From an uncultured Oscillospiraceae bacterium (GTDB lineage Bacteria > Bacillota > Clostridia > Oscillospirales > Ruminococcaceae), in contig CAJUAN010000001.1 in assembly GCA_910584715.1 (NCBI GenBank), positions 1 through 64,000 of the forward strand: 64,000 bases of DNA, given 5' to 3'. A program made the position numbers and the translations under genes. The notes under the pieces are model-generated. The model made no database searches, was not told the origin of the DNA, and saw only the letters and a list, made by a program, of their open reading frames with translations. Each line of letters begins with the position of its first letter. Within the stretch, counting starts at the first letter, position 1. This document shows, piece by piece, positions 50,814 to 59,573 of the stretch.

Positions 50814-51242
50814 TCATTTTAATTTTTTAAGAAAACGCACCTGCATTTTTTCATCGTCGTACCCCATTGCTCTGTAAAAATTATGTGCTTCCTTTCGGAA
50901 ACCTCCCGAATTTAACCGTACAAATTTTACACCGTTTTCTTTACCCCACTCCTCCGTGCGGGAAAGCAGCGCTCTGCCTATCCCCTGTCTCCTATAGTCG
51001 GAGGAAACAGCTATCCCCAATATATTTATCATTGTTTCATAATAAAGTGTATTATATGTTTCCGCATGAATGTAACCGACGACCGTACCGTTGATTTCAG
51101 CAACATATACAATCTCCCGCTTAATATCAATATTTTTCAAGCGGTTTAAAACGAGCTCCCCGCTGCATTTGTAGCCCAGATCGTCGGTACATATTTTGCT
51201 TATTGCGGACGCGTCGTTTATTTCGGCTTTACGCACATTCAT
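50814..51242 (-). CDS. GNAT-family N-acetyltransferase
   Basis: 142 residues from ATG 51242, which follows TTAGGAGGTAA; the open frame extends to 51401 without a start signal. Motif A: GIAVSSDYRRQGIGRALLSRTEEW; motif B: HNFYRAMGY (read in parts). Second acetyltransferase of the inserted block; not obviously a duplicate of the first. Confidence 0.87.
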   Translation of the reverse strand: MNVRKAEINDASAISKICTDDLGYKCSGELVLNRLKNIDIKREIVYVAEINGTVVGYIHAETYNTLYYETMINILGIAVSSDYRRQGIGRALLSRTEEWGKENGVKFVRLNSGGFRKEAHNFYRAMGYDDEKMQVRFLKKLK

Positions 51243-51306
51243 AAAGTTACCTCCTAAAATACATTTTATTTGACAGTATAACAAAAATAAATGAAAATTT
51301 GAATAT

Positions 51307-51822
51307 TTAAGATAAACCGCACAACAAATACAATTCTTCAATACAAGGCGACTTATATTCAATATATTTATCCATATTGTCAGGAAAAAGCTTTGCAGCA
51401 TTTTCCTTAACCTTACTGTATTTTTTTACCGCTTCGGGATTATTCCTAAGGAAATCTCTGAATGTAATATGACGCAACAACTCCTTAGAATTTTGAGGAC
51501 ATACGTACAAATGATGTTTCCGTAAATGTGGCTTGTCAGAGTATTTAAATACTTCTCTGTCTTTTATTCCAAGGTCGCCTTTATGAATGTATCCAATAGT
51601 ACTCAAATTGCTTACAATAATGTCAAAAACAGAATAATCACTGATGACAACATCAATATCAATAATTGGTTTTGCAGAAAGCCCCTCAACAGAAGTACTG
51701 CCTACATGTTCAATACCTACAATTAAGTCGCCTATCGCATTTACAAGCTCTTGTTTTATTTCATCAAAGTCATTTTTCCATTTAGGGTCATAGGGTAAAA
51801 CAATTACATTTTTAGTTCCCAT
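51307..51822 (-). CDS. GrpB/UPF0157 family nucleotidyltransferase-like protein
   Basis: 171 residues from ATG 51822 (AAGGAG upstream). Typical GrpB start VLPYDPKWKNDF followed by the nucleotidyltransferase core GIEHVGSTSVEGLSAKPIID and the metal-binding Asp pair in IDIDVV. A conserved LRKHHLYVC segment follows. Function of the family is poorly known. Confidence 0.9.
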   Translation of the reverse strand: MGTKNVIVLPYDPKWKNDFDEIKQELVNAIGDLIVGIEHVGSTSVEGLSAKPIIDIDVVISDYSVFDIIVSNLSTIGYIHKGDLGIKDREVFKYSDKPHLRKHHLYVCPQNSKELLRHITFRDFLRNNPEAVKKYSKVKENAAKLFPDNMDKYIEYKSPCIEELYLLCGLS

Positions 51823-51852
51823 TTTCAATCTCCTTATTTCAACGCTTTTTTG

Positions 51853-52350
51853 TTATTTATTTTCTAATTTTAAATTTCTCAAAACATGAATAAAATGAAT
51901 TATCAAAAACGGAACTGCCGTTACCGTCAGCAAAATATTTTCCCTCCAAAGTCCTATAAAAAAGTAGTACAAGGGCGGCATAAGCACTATAAAAAACATC
52001 ATTACAAAAACGCTTTGCCGACCGCTGAAATAAATTCCCCAACCGATAAAATTCAACAGCAAAACAGTGACTGACAACATAAAAAATATTTTTTCTCTGT
52101 CTTCTGCGGGCAAAAATAAATTTGAATTTTTATTCACTATAAATATCATAAAAGCGATACACAGCGAACCGAAAATTTTTTCAAGAATATCAAGAATACG
52201 CGACGACTCCGTCATATTCATTATCGGATTTGTCTGCAATTTGAACAGCGGCATAACCATATAGGGAATTTCCTGCGCTGCAAACAGCAGTAACCCAAAT
52301 ACCCAAAATCCGAGATATTGATTACCGAAAATTTTAAAAAATTTGAACAT
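51853..52350 (-). CDS. Small membrane protein, paralogue of the one at 45143
   Basis: 165 residues from ATG 52350 (TTGGAGGG upstream). Five hydrophobic segments; VNKNSN, FIGWGIYFSG and the final IIHFIH line up with the protein at 45143. The two copies flank the inserted gene block on either side of hisF, pointing to duplication within the region. Confidence 0.6.
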   Translation of the reverse strand: MFKFFKIFGNQYLGFWVFGLLLFAAQEIPYMVMPLFKLQTNPIMNMTESSRILDILEKIFGSLCIAFMIFIVNKNSNLFLPAEDREKIFFMLSVTVLLLNFIGWGIYFSGRQSVFVMMFFIVLMPPLYYFFIGLWRENILLTVTAVPFLIIHFIHVLRNLKLENK

Positions 52351-52381
52351 TTTTACCCTCCAATTCAATTGCAATAATACA

Positions 52382-53110
52382 TTAATTCAATATTGCAACA
52401 GCAAATCCAATTACAGAAAACAAATTACAAAAGCAATGAAAAAATATATTTATGTACAAATTCTTTTTCTTATATGTCATATATGCAGCAGGCGCAAAAG
52501 CTAAAATGCGAAATACGTTATTGAAAGGCAGCCAAAAATGATACAGCGAAAATAATATTACTATAAATATCGGAGTAAACGAATTTTGTTTTTTATAATG
52601 AGATGTTAAATACCCTCTGAAAAATAATTCTTCCGTTATAGGTCCGATCAGCACATTAAAAATACCGTAATATATGCAAGTTAAAATTAATACCGGCTTT
52701 GAAAAAGTTTTTATGTATTCATAGTTTGTCCAGTCAAATCCTATAGGTAGCTTGTCCAACAATGACGCTCTTAACGAAGAAAAAATATGATTTTCCACAG
52801 GCGCAGCAAACGTTGAGAGCAAACCTGCAATTCCGAAGCATACAAAAGCAATTAACAGCGCTTTCCAAAGCGGAAATTTTTCCTGTCCGGTAAATGCGCT
52901 TTTCAGCGAATATGAGCCGTATTCCTTTTTGCTTGCGGATAAAATCATTCCCAATTCTATCGGAACTAAAATTACAGCACCCAATATGCAGAATAATAAT
53001 ATATTTGGTATTTTGCAAAAGTGTCCCAAAAATAAATATGTCAAAGATAAGGCAGACGTCGGTATTAAAATCCTCAGTATAAGTCCTTTACAGTCTATTT
53101 TATTCATCAT
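52382..53110 (-). CDS. CPBP-family intramembrane metalloprotease
   Basis: 242 residues, seven to eight hydrophobic segments. Abi/CAAX-protease-like motifs: EELFFRGYL near 175 (catalytic Glu-Glu and Arg), SLYHFW (His) and a final FFHCFCN. In Gram-positives such proteins process peptides or give bacteriocin immunity. No bacteriocin gene is adjacent. A similar gene follows 58 bp upstream. Confidence 0.85.
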   Translation of the reverse strand: MMNKIDCKGLILRILIPTSALSLTYLFLGHFCKIPNILLFCILGAVILVPIELGMILSASKKEYGSYSLKSAFTGQEKFPLWKALLIAFVCFGIAGLLSTFAAPVENHIFSSLRASLLDKLPIGFDWTNYEYIKTFSKPVLILTCIYYGIFNVLIGPITEELFFRGYLTSHYKKQNSFTPIFIVILFSLYHFWLPFNNVFRILAFAPAAYMTYKKKNLYINIFFHCFCNLFSVIGFAVAILN

Positions 53111-53167
53111 TAATTAACCCCACTTTTTAATTTTTATCACACTCAAAGCCGTTTATTTATTCTGTTT

Positions 53168-53836
53168 TTACTGTAAAAAGACTGACGCCCAAACGGTTAT
53201 CAACGCGTCATATATACCGTGAGCAATTATTAAAGACAAAAGCGTACAATTTTTTATTTTCAGTCTGCATAAGCACCAAAGCGCTCCTAACAAAGCAGTC
53301 ATTATCATCTGAACGATATTCCCACTAAAAATATGAAATAATCCGAAAAGAACGGAGGAAACAATAACAGCCGCCATATCATTTCCGCTTATTTTTTTAA
53401 TTTTATTATAAATAAATCCGCGGAATATAAATTCCTCAGCAAGACCTACTGCCGCTATACAATATAAAAACTCATATGCAAACTGCCATAAATGTGTGTA
53501 TCTTTTTCCGTTGTCAACATATGCGCCAAATCCTGCAAAATGCGGTAATAAGGTAAATACGAGGGACATTACCGCAGCTATCAAAACACCTGCCAATATC
53601 TGACGATTGACACGGTCGTTACTCCAATAATCGGCAAACTTATCCTTGCAGACAAGCATTACAATTATGGGAACTAACGCGATCAGCCAAAACATAACTA
53701 TCGTTGCCGCCATTCTCATTCCCAATGGCAGCAACATCAATACAAAACTGTTGAAAGCATTTACCCCAAATAAGCTGAGAAAAACACCCGCATATCCTAT
53801 TATCAAGGAAATTAATTCTTTTTTCTTTTCACTCAT
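53168..53836 (-). CDS. CPBP-family intramembrane metalloprotease
   Basis: 222 residues from ATG 53836, five bases after the hisH stop. Motifs EEFIFRGFIYNKI, FGLFHIFSG and IAHGIYDAL carry the Glu-Glu, Arg and two His of the CPBP site. Second of two neighbouring but diverged CPBP genes, placed in the histidine gene line just after hisH. Membrane protein, target unknown. Confidence 0.85.
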   Translation of the reverse strand: MSEKKKELISLIIGYAGVFLSLFGVNAFNSFVLMLLPLGMRMAATIVMFWLIALVPIIVMLVCKDKFADYWSNDRVNRQILAGVLIAAVMSLVFTLLPHFAGFGAYVDNGKRYTHLWQFAYEFLYCIAAVGLAEEFIFRGFIYNKIKKISGNDMAAVIVSSVLFGLFHIFSGNIVQMIMTALLGALWCLCRLKIKNCTLLSLIIAHGIYDALITVWASVFLQ

Positions 53837-53840
53837 GGTT

Positions 53841-54446
53841 TTATCTCGCCATTCCAACAAAATTTTTCAGCATTTTAAGACCCGTTTCGCCGCTTTTTTC
53901 CGGGTGGAACTGCGCTCCGAAAACAGTACCGCCGTCCGAAACAACAGCAGGAACTTTCCCGCCGTACTCGCAGTAAGCGTACAAATTCTTATCATTACAA
54001 AACGCCTCGTAGGAGTGTACAAAATAAACGTACTCGTTATCGGAAAGCCCTTCAAAAAGCGGACATTCATGCTGCACCTCAAGCTTGTTCCAACCCATAT
54101 GGGGAATAATAAGTCCCTCGTCTGGAATTTTGTCAACATAGCCGTCGATGAGTCCCAGACCCGCGCATTCCTCAAACTCAAAGCTTTTTTCAAAAAGAAG
54201 CTGCATGCCCAGACATATTCCGAGAAAAGGCTTCTTTTTCGCCTCGTCCTTAATAGTATCCACCAGACCGCTTTCCCAAAGCATTTTCATCGCGTGGGGA
54301 AACGCACCGACGCCGGGGAGAATTATTCCGTCGGCGTTTTTAATTTTCTCCGCGGACTTTGTAAGTATATTTTCGCAGCCGAGAAAATCCAGCGCGTTCT
54401 TCACGCTGAAAATATTTCCCGCGCCGTAATCAATTACCGCTATCAT
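53841..54446 (-). CDS. hisH: Imidazole glycerol phosphate synthase glutaminase subunit
   Basis: 201 residues from ATG 54446, overlapping the hisB stop; the open frame extends upstream without a start signal. Class I glutaminase: IAVIDYGAGN start, nucleophile Cys in LGICLGMQLLF near 79, catalytic His and Glu in AQFHPEKSG near 182. Feeds ammonia to HisF. Confidence 0.95.
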   Translation of the reverse strand: MIAVIDYGAGNIFSVKNALDFLGCENILTKSAEKIKNADGIILPGVGAFPHAMKMLWESGLVDTIKDEAKKKPFLGICLGMQLLFEKSFEFEECAGLGLIDGYVDKIPDEGLIIPHMGWNKLEVQHECPLFEGLSDNEYVYFVHSYEAFCNDKNLYAYCEYGGKVPAVVSDGGTVFGAQFHPEKSGETGLKMLKNFVGMAR

Positions 54447-55021
54447 CAAAGCACTCCCTTTGTTGAAAGAATTTCGCTGCCGGACACGGTTTTCGCAGCC
54501 TTTATCGCGTGAGCCGCAGCCTTGAAAAGAGCCTCCGCAATATGATGGCCGTTTTTGCCGTACTCGCATTTAAGGTGCAGAGTGACCCCCGTGTTAAACG
54601 CAAACGCGCGGAAAAATTCCTCCGCAAGACAGGCGTCGAAATCACCTATTTTGTCGTCGGAAAATTCCGCGTTGAACACGAGAAAAGGTCTGCCGCTTAT
54701 GTCAATGCTCGCAAAGCCCAAAGCCTCGTCCATTGGGATAAAAGCCGTCCCGTAGCGGGCAATACCTTTCATATCGCCCAACGCTTCCCTAAAAGCTTTT
54801 CCAAGGACGATACCCACGTCCTCAACGGTATGGTGACCGTCCACCTGAAGATCGCCGACCGCCTTGACGGTAAGACCCATTCCGCCGTGTACCGCAAACG
54901 CCATCAGCATATGGTCAAAAAATCCTATTCCCGTGGAAATATCAGCGTTTCCACCGTCAAGGTCAAGTCTTACGGTAATGTCCGTTTCCTTTGTCTTTCT
55001 TGTAATTTCAGCAGTTCTCAC
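54446..55021 (-). CDS. hisB: Imidazoleglycerol-phosphate dehydratase
   Basis: 191 residues, monofunctional form. Metal-binding motifs FFDHMLMAFAVHGG, DGHHTVEDVG and NGHHIAEALFKAAAH, with Glu in DEALGFA. Dehydrates IGP to imidazole acetol phosphate. Overlaps hisC by 4 bp and hisH by 1 bp. Confidence 0.96.
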   Translation of the reverse strand: MRTAEITRKTKETDITVRLDLDGGNADISTGIGFFDHMLMAFAVHGGMGLTVKAVGDLQVDGHHTVEDVGIVLGKAFREALGDMKGIARYGTAFIPMDEALGFASIDISGRPFLVFNAEFSDDKIGDFDACLAEEFFRAFAFNTGVTLHLKCEYGKNGHHIAEALFKAAAHAIKAAKTVSGSEILSTKGVL

Positions 55022-56091
55022 ACCTGATCCTCCCTTTCAATGTCCCCGAGGATCTCGTCCAATGCCTTTACAACAGCGGCGTTTTCCTCGGGATTTCCCG
55101 CTGTTATTCGTATATAGCTTCCCATATATCTGATAGATATGGAGCTTTCAAGAAGCCGTTCGTATATTTCCCGCGACAGCGACGTTTTGATAAAAACAAA
55201 ATTTGTTACCGAATCGTACACCTTTTCAAGCTTTACGTACTTTTTTGAAAGCGCAAGAAGCTGCTCCTGCAAAGACCTTCTGCTCTCCACAATTTCCGCG
55301 CAGAATCTGTCAAGAATGTCCTTTTCGCTAAGCACCGCCTTACATACCGCCTGGGAAATGGTATCCGTATTATATGGGGATTTAACGCTCCTGAGCGCGG
55401 TGGTAATGGTGTCCCCCGCAACGGCGAAGCCCATTCTTATTCCCGCAAGACCCATTGCCTTAGAACAGGTTTTCAGAATAATAAGATTGTCGTAATTACC
55501 TATCTCGTCAAGGACGCTCTGATCCCAAAAGTCCATATAAGCTTCGTCAACTATCACAAGGCAGAACACATTTTTCACCAGCTTGATTATGTCCTGCTTC
55601 GTAACGCCGAGAGAAGTCGGATTGCACGGATTTGAAAAAATTACAGCCTTTATCTTGTTATTGTTGCAGTATGAAATAACTTTCGGTATGCTTATCTGCA
55701 AGGACGCTTCTTTCGGCAGAGACTCAACGTTCAGCTCGTACAGGCTGCCGTAAAAGGCATACATTGAAAAATCGGGGGACAAAGTTAAAATTTTGTCTCC
55801 CTTTTCAAGAAAACAGCTTGTGATAATGCTTATAAGCTCGTCGGAGCCGTTCGCCGCCGTAACAAATTTTTCGGGTACGCCGTAAAAGTCCGCAAACGCC
55901 TTTACCGCGGGGGTCGCCAGCGGGTCGGGATAGCGGTTAATATCAACCTTTTTTATTTCCTCGGCAATTTTATCGCCCAGCGTTTCGTTGATGTTGAAGT
56001 AGGACTCGTTCGCGTCCAGCCGTATTTTATACTGTCCCTCCACAGGGTCGTAGGGTTCTACCTTTTTAAGCTTTGAATTTAATTCGTACAT
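55018..56091 (-). CDS. hisC: Histidinol-phosphate aminotransferase
   Basis: 357 residues, AGGAAA upstream. Fold type I PLP enzyme: RLDANESYF at the start, FSNPCNPTS near 152, VIVDEAYMDF near 180 and the PLP-binding Lys in LKTCSKAMGLAGIRMG near 210. Converts imidazole acetol phosphate to histidinol phosphate. Confidence 0.96.
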   Translation of the reverse strand: MYELNSKLKKVEPYDPVEGQYKIRLDANESYFNINETLGDKIAEEIKKVDINRYPDPLATPAVKAFADFYGVPEKFVTAANGSDELISIITSCFLEKGDKILTLSPDFSMYAFYGSLYELNVESLPKEASLQISIPKVISYCNNNKIKAVIFSNPCNPTSLGVTKQDIIKLVKNVFCLVIVDEAYMDFWDQSVLDEIGNYDNLIILKTCSKAMGLAGIRMGFAVAGDTITTALRSVKSPYNTDTISQAVCKAVLSEKDILDRFCAEIVESRRSLQEQLLALSKKYVKLEKVYDSVTNFVFIKTSLSREIYERLLESSISIRYMGSYIRITAGNPEENAAVVKALDEILGDIEREDQV

Positions 56092-56118
56092 TTTTATTTC
56101 CTTTCCTAACAGAATTTA

Positions 56119-56222
56119 ATACTAATTTAGGTCGAAAAAGCGTCTAAAAAATCAAGCAAAAAATTTACGTATATGATTTTTGCGCAGATTTTTCAGCTAC
56201 GCTTTTAGACCTAAATTAGTAT
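56119..56222. repeat. 104-bp palindromic repeat between hisC and hisD
   Basis: ATACTAATTTAGGTC (56119-56133) and its exact complement (56208-56222); the pairing goes on imperfectly inward (GAAAAAGCGT with ACGCTTTT). No coding potential. It looks like a MITE or repetitive palindrome inserted in the operon, or a structured RNA. The rest of the 230-bp gap shows nothing else. Confidence 0.55.
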
Positions 56223-56321
56223 AAGATAACAAGAGACAAAAAACAAGAAATTAATGTCCTGCAATTATTGATTACGGACGGAAAGCCTGTACTGGCAATA
56301 CCCCGTCCCGTCAAAATTTGC

Positions 56322-57608
56322 TTATTTAAACCGCACCTTGATAGCGTTAGCGTGAGCCGTAAGCCCCTCCTTTTCCGCAATGCAGACAATATCGTCCCGC
56401 GCGTCAAGCAAAGCTTGCTCGGTGTAGTAAATAAAGCTGGAACGCTTAGTAAAGCTGTTCACCGAAAGGGGCGAGAAGAACCGCGCCGTACCGCTTGTTG
56501 GCAGGACGTGGTTGGGTCCCGCAAAATAGTCCCCCAAGGGTTCGGGAGCGTACTTGCCCAAAAATACCGAACCCGCGTTGTCTATCATTCCGATATACTG
56601 CATGGAATTCTCAACCTGCAATTCAAGGTGCTCGGGAGCAAGCCCGTTGGCAAGCTCTATGGCGCATTCAATACAGTCCGTTACAATTACTGCGCCGTAA
56701 TCCGACAGGGACTTTTCAATAATTTCACGCCTTGAAAGCTCCCTGACCTGCCTGTCAAGCTCGGCGATAGTCGCGTCCGCGATTTTTTCGCTTGTGGTAA
56801 TGAGTATCGCGGAGGCAAGCTTGTCGTGCTCCGCCTGGGACATAAGGTCTGCCGCAAGATATTTCGGTTCGGCGGTCTCGTCAGCAACTACCAGAATTTC
56901 GCTGGGGCCCGCTATCATGTCAATATCAACCTTGCCGTACAGAAGCTTTTTCGCTGTGGCGACAAAAATATTTCCGGGACCCACGATTTTGTCAACCTTG
57001 GGAATAGTTTCCGTGCCGTAGGCAAGAGCCGCCACAGCCTGCGCGCCACCCGCGAGGAAAACCCTGTCAACTCCGCAAACCGAAGCCGCCACAAGTATAT
57101 CTTTGTTTGGAGTACCGTCCTTTAGGGGCGGTGTAACCATTATTATCTCATTTACGCCGGCAATTTTCGCGGGAATAGCGTTCATCAGCACCGAGGAGGG
57201 GTACGCCGCCGTGCCGCCGGGAACGTAAAGTCCCACTCTTTCCAGACCTCTTACTCTCTGACCGAGAATAACACCGTTGTCGTGGGGATCAATAAAGCCC
57301 TGCTCCTTTTGTCTGTGGTGGAACGCCGCGATATTCTCCATTGCGTCAAGGAGAGCGTTTACAAAATCCTCGTCAGCCTCTTCAAGAGCGTCATGGATAA
57401 CGTCCAGAGGCACCTCGTAATATTCCGGCAGCTTGCCGTCAAATTTTTCGGTGTACTCCTTAACGGCACTGTCGCCGTTTTCCTTAACGTTTTCGATTAT
57501 TTCGGAGACTATCTCTGTCACCTTTTTGTCCGTTTCGCCGTTGCGCCTTTCCACCTCTTTGAGGAAATCTATCTCACTTTTGCCGTCGGCAATGATCTTT
57601 CTTATCAT
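56322..57608 (-). CDS. hisD: Histidinol dehydrogenase
   Basis: 428 residues, full length. Signature GPGNIFVATAKKLLYGKVDI and IAGPSEILVVAD near 235-265, zinc-site Gln/His in SQAEHDKLA near 268, and LAPEHLELQ near 330. Oxidises histidinol to histidine with two NAD. Starts 17 bp after hisG. Confidence 0.97.
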   Translation of the reverse strand: MIRKIIADGKSEIDFLKEVERRNGETDKKVTEIVSEIIENVKENGDSAVKEYTEKFDGKLPEYYEVPLDVIHDALEEADEDFVNALLDAMENIAAFHHRQKEQGFIDPHDNGVILGQRVRGLERVGLYVPGGTAAYPSSVLMNAIPAKIAGVNEIIMVTPPLKDGTPNKDILVAASVCGVDRVFLAGGAQAVAALAYGTETIPKVDKIVGPGNIFVATAKKLLYGKVDIDMIAGPSEILVVADETAEPKYLAADLMSQAEHDKLASAILITTSEKIADATIAELDRQVRELSRREIIEKSLSDYGAVIVTDCIECAIELANGLAPEHLELQVENSMQYIGMIDNAGSVFLGKYAPEPLGDYFAGPNHVLPTSGTARFFSPLSVNSFTKRSSFIYYTEQALLDARDDIVCIAEKEGLTAHANAIKVRFK

Positions 57609-57624
57609 CTTTCAGAACACCCTT

Positions 57625-58260
57625 TCATAAATTTTCTTCAATAAGCTTAATAAGGGACTCTATTTCTCGCTGCCTTAGCTTCAGACTTACAGTATTCACA
57701 ATAAGCCTTGCGGAAATGGGCGCGATATCCTCGAATACCTCGAGACCGTTTTCCTTTAACGTCGTACCGGTCTCCACAATATCAACAATAGCGTCGGACA
57801 AATTCAAAAGCGGCGCAAGCTCCACGCTGCCCTCTATCTTTACAATGTCAACGTCCATACCCTTTTTCTCAAAAAAGGCGCGGGACACGTTGGGGTACTT
57901 TGTCGCAATTGTCTTTACCCCATAGCCCTGATAGAAGTCAACTCCCTTTTTGCCAGCAAGAGCGAACTTGCACCTGCCGAAGCCCAAGTCCGCAAGCTCG
58001 AAAAACTTGCCGCTCATTTCCATAATGGTGTCCTTGCCCACAACGCCCATATCGCAAACGCCGTGCTCAACATAAGTAATAACGTCCGCAGCCTTTGCAA
58101 GAACCACTTCTATCGTATCTCCCACTGGAAGTATAAGCTTTCTGCCCTTGTCCCTAACGGCGGTACAGTCATATCCTATTTTTTCAAGAAGTCCAACCGT
58201 GTCTTTTTCAAGCCTGCCCTTTGTAAGAGCGATCCTCAGCGGTCTTTTCTCATTATCCAT
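57625..58260 (-). CDS. hisG: ATP phosphoribosyltransferase, short form
   Basis: 211 residues from ATG 58260 (GAGGGGGG upstream). Catalyses the first step of the pathway. It lacks the C-terminal regulatory domain, as expected for HisG that works with HisZ. Motifs: LTKGRLEKD at the start, GVVGKDTIME, and the PRPP loop IVDIVETGTTLKENGL. Overlaps hisZ by 8 bp. Confidence 0.96.
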   Translation of the reverse strand: MDNEKRPLRIALTKGRLEKDTVGLLEKIGYDCTAVRDKGRKLILPVGDTIEVVLAKAADVITYVEHGVCDMGVVGKDTIMEMSGKFFELADLGFGRCKFALAGKKGVDFYQGYGVKTIATKYPNVSRAFFEKKGMDVDIVKIEGSVELAPLLNLSDAIVDIVETGTTLKENGLEVFEDIAPISARLIVNTVSLKLRQREIESLIKLIEENL

Positions 58261-59470
58261 TCTGCCCGCCCCCCTCAATTATATTTTCGGTTAAAATTTT
58301 TTTGTCAACGCATACGGCTTTTGCTATTCCTTTTTCGGCAGCGTACTCTTTAGTCCTGCCGTAAGAATCGAAAACGGAATTTTCCACGATAAGACCCTTT
58401 CCGCGGAGACCGTTCGCGTACTTTATTGCCTCCATGACAAAGCCGTCAGCGCCGTAAACTATAACGTCGGGTACCGGTGCGGAATACGTATGGGACTGCT
58501 TCATTACCTTTGCCGCCGCGTCCACATTTACCGCGAAGCCCGTCGCGGGAACATCGTATCCGAACTCCGCCAGAAGTTTGTTGTAGCGTCCTCCCGAAAG
58601 AACCGCGTCTCCGTAGCCGCGCAGATATCCTTTCATAACAACGCCCGTATAGTAATCAAGCTTGTTTACGATACCCAGATCAATAGTTATCTTTCCGCCG
58701 TAGCCAAGCTCGATAAGACTGTTGTACAAGCCCCTGAGCTCCGAAATAACGCCTCTTATCTTTTCGTCGTCGTAAAGCTCCGCCGCTTTGTCAAAGACCT
58801 CCTCGCCGCCGAAAAGCCTCGGGAGCTGCTTCAGAGCGTTTGTTATCTCGTTGTTTCCGATACTGTCCAGCAGATCGTTCAGAGCGGGGTAATTCTTTAC
58901 TTCAATGAGACTGCGTATTTCCTCTTTTACAGTGGTATCCGCGTCAAGCCTGTTCACAAGCTCACGGAAGAAACCGATATCCCCAAGCTCAAAGCGGAAA
59001 TCCTCATTTTCAAAAGAATTCAGCACCTCTATCGCGCTGGAAATAACTTCAAGATCGGCTCTTTTGGAATCCGAACCTATAAGCTCTATTCCCATCTGGT
59101 GTATCTCATCGCTTCTGCCGCGCATTACCGGTTTGTTGCGGTAAACATTCTGGCGGTAGAAAAGTCTCAGCGGAAGCCTTGCGTCCCGAAGCCTTGTAGC
59201 CGCAACACGGGCAATGGGCATGGTAGAGTCAGGACGAACCACCAGCAGCCGCCCCTTGTTGTCAGAAAGCTTGTACATACTTTCCTGCGGAAAATATCTT
59301 GAATTAAGATTGAATACGTCAAAAAATTCAAGTCCCGGAGTAACTATCTCGCAGTATCCCTTTGATTTAAAAATTCCCGAAAGCTTTTCCTCCAGACTGC
59401 GGCGCATTGCGCAGTCCTCAAACAGCAGATCGCTTGTTCCTTCGGGAGTGATAAGATCGTATCTGTTCAT
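58253..59470 (-). CDS. hisZ: ATP phosphoribosyltransferase regulatory subunit
   Basis: 405 residues, a histidyl-tRNA synthetase paralogue without the tRNA-binding role: class II core with VVRPDSTMPIARVAATR, RLFYRQNVYR (motif 2) and LDYYTGVVMKGY. Needed for activity and histidine feedback of short HisG. First gene of the operon, AGGAGA upstream, 103 bp after polC. Confidence 0.94.
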   Translation of the reverse strand: MNRYDLITPEGTSDLLFEDCAMRRSLEEKLSGIFKSKGYCEIVTPGLEFFDVFNLNSRYFPQESMYKLSDNKGRLLVVRPDSTMPIARVAATRLRDARLPLRLFYRQNVYRNKPVMRGRSDEIHQMGIELIGSDSKRADLEVISSAIEVLNSFENEDFRFELGDIGFFRELVNRLDADTTVKEEIRSLIEVKNYPALNDLLDSIGNNEITNALKQLPRLFGGEEVFDKAAELYDDEKIRGVISELRGLYNSLIELGYGGKITIDLGIVNKLDYYTGVVMKGYLRGYGDAVLSGGRYNKLLAEFGYDVPATGFAVNVDAAAKVMKQSHTYSAPVPDVIVYGADGFVMEAIKYANGLRGKGLIVENSVFDSYGRTKEYAAEKGIAKAVCVDKKILTENIIEGGGQNG

Positions 59471-59519
59471 TTGCTATCTCCTTTATCTTTGTAAAGTGAT
59501 AATTTAGTATCTTGATATC

Positions 59520-59548
59520 ATAATACCATACTATTCTGCAGCTGTCAA
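59520..59548 (-). promoter_or_regulatory. Promoter of the histidine operon
   Basis: TTGACA (59548-59543), 17-bp spacer, TATTAT (59525-59520). Leader of only about 45 nt, too short for a T-box, so histidine control must be elsewhere or through HisZ feedback. Confidence 0.75.
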
Positions 59549-59573
59549 TAGATTTTTAAAATATTTACAATTT

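Noticed and set aside
59471..59519. Possible T-box in front of hisZ
   Set aside because: The leader is only about 45 nt, far too short for a T-box.
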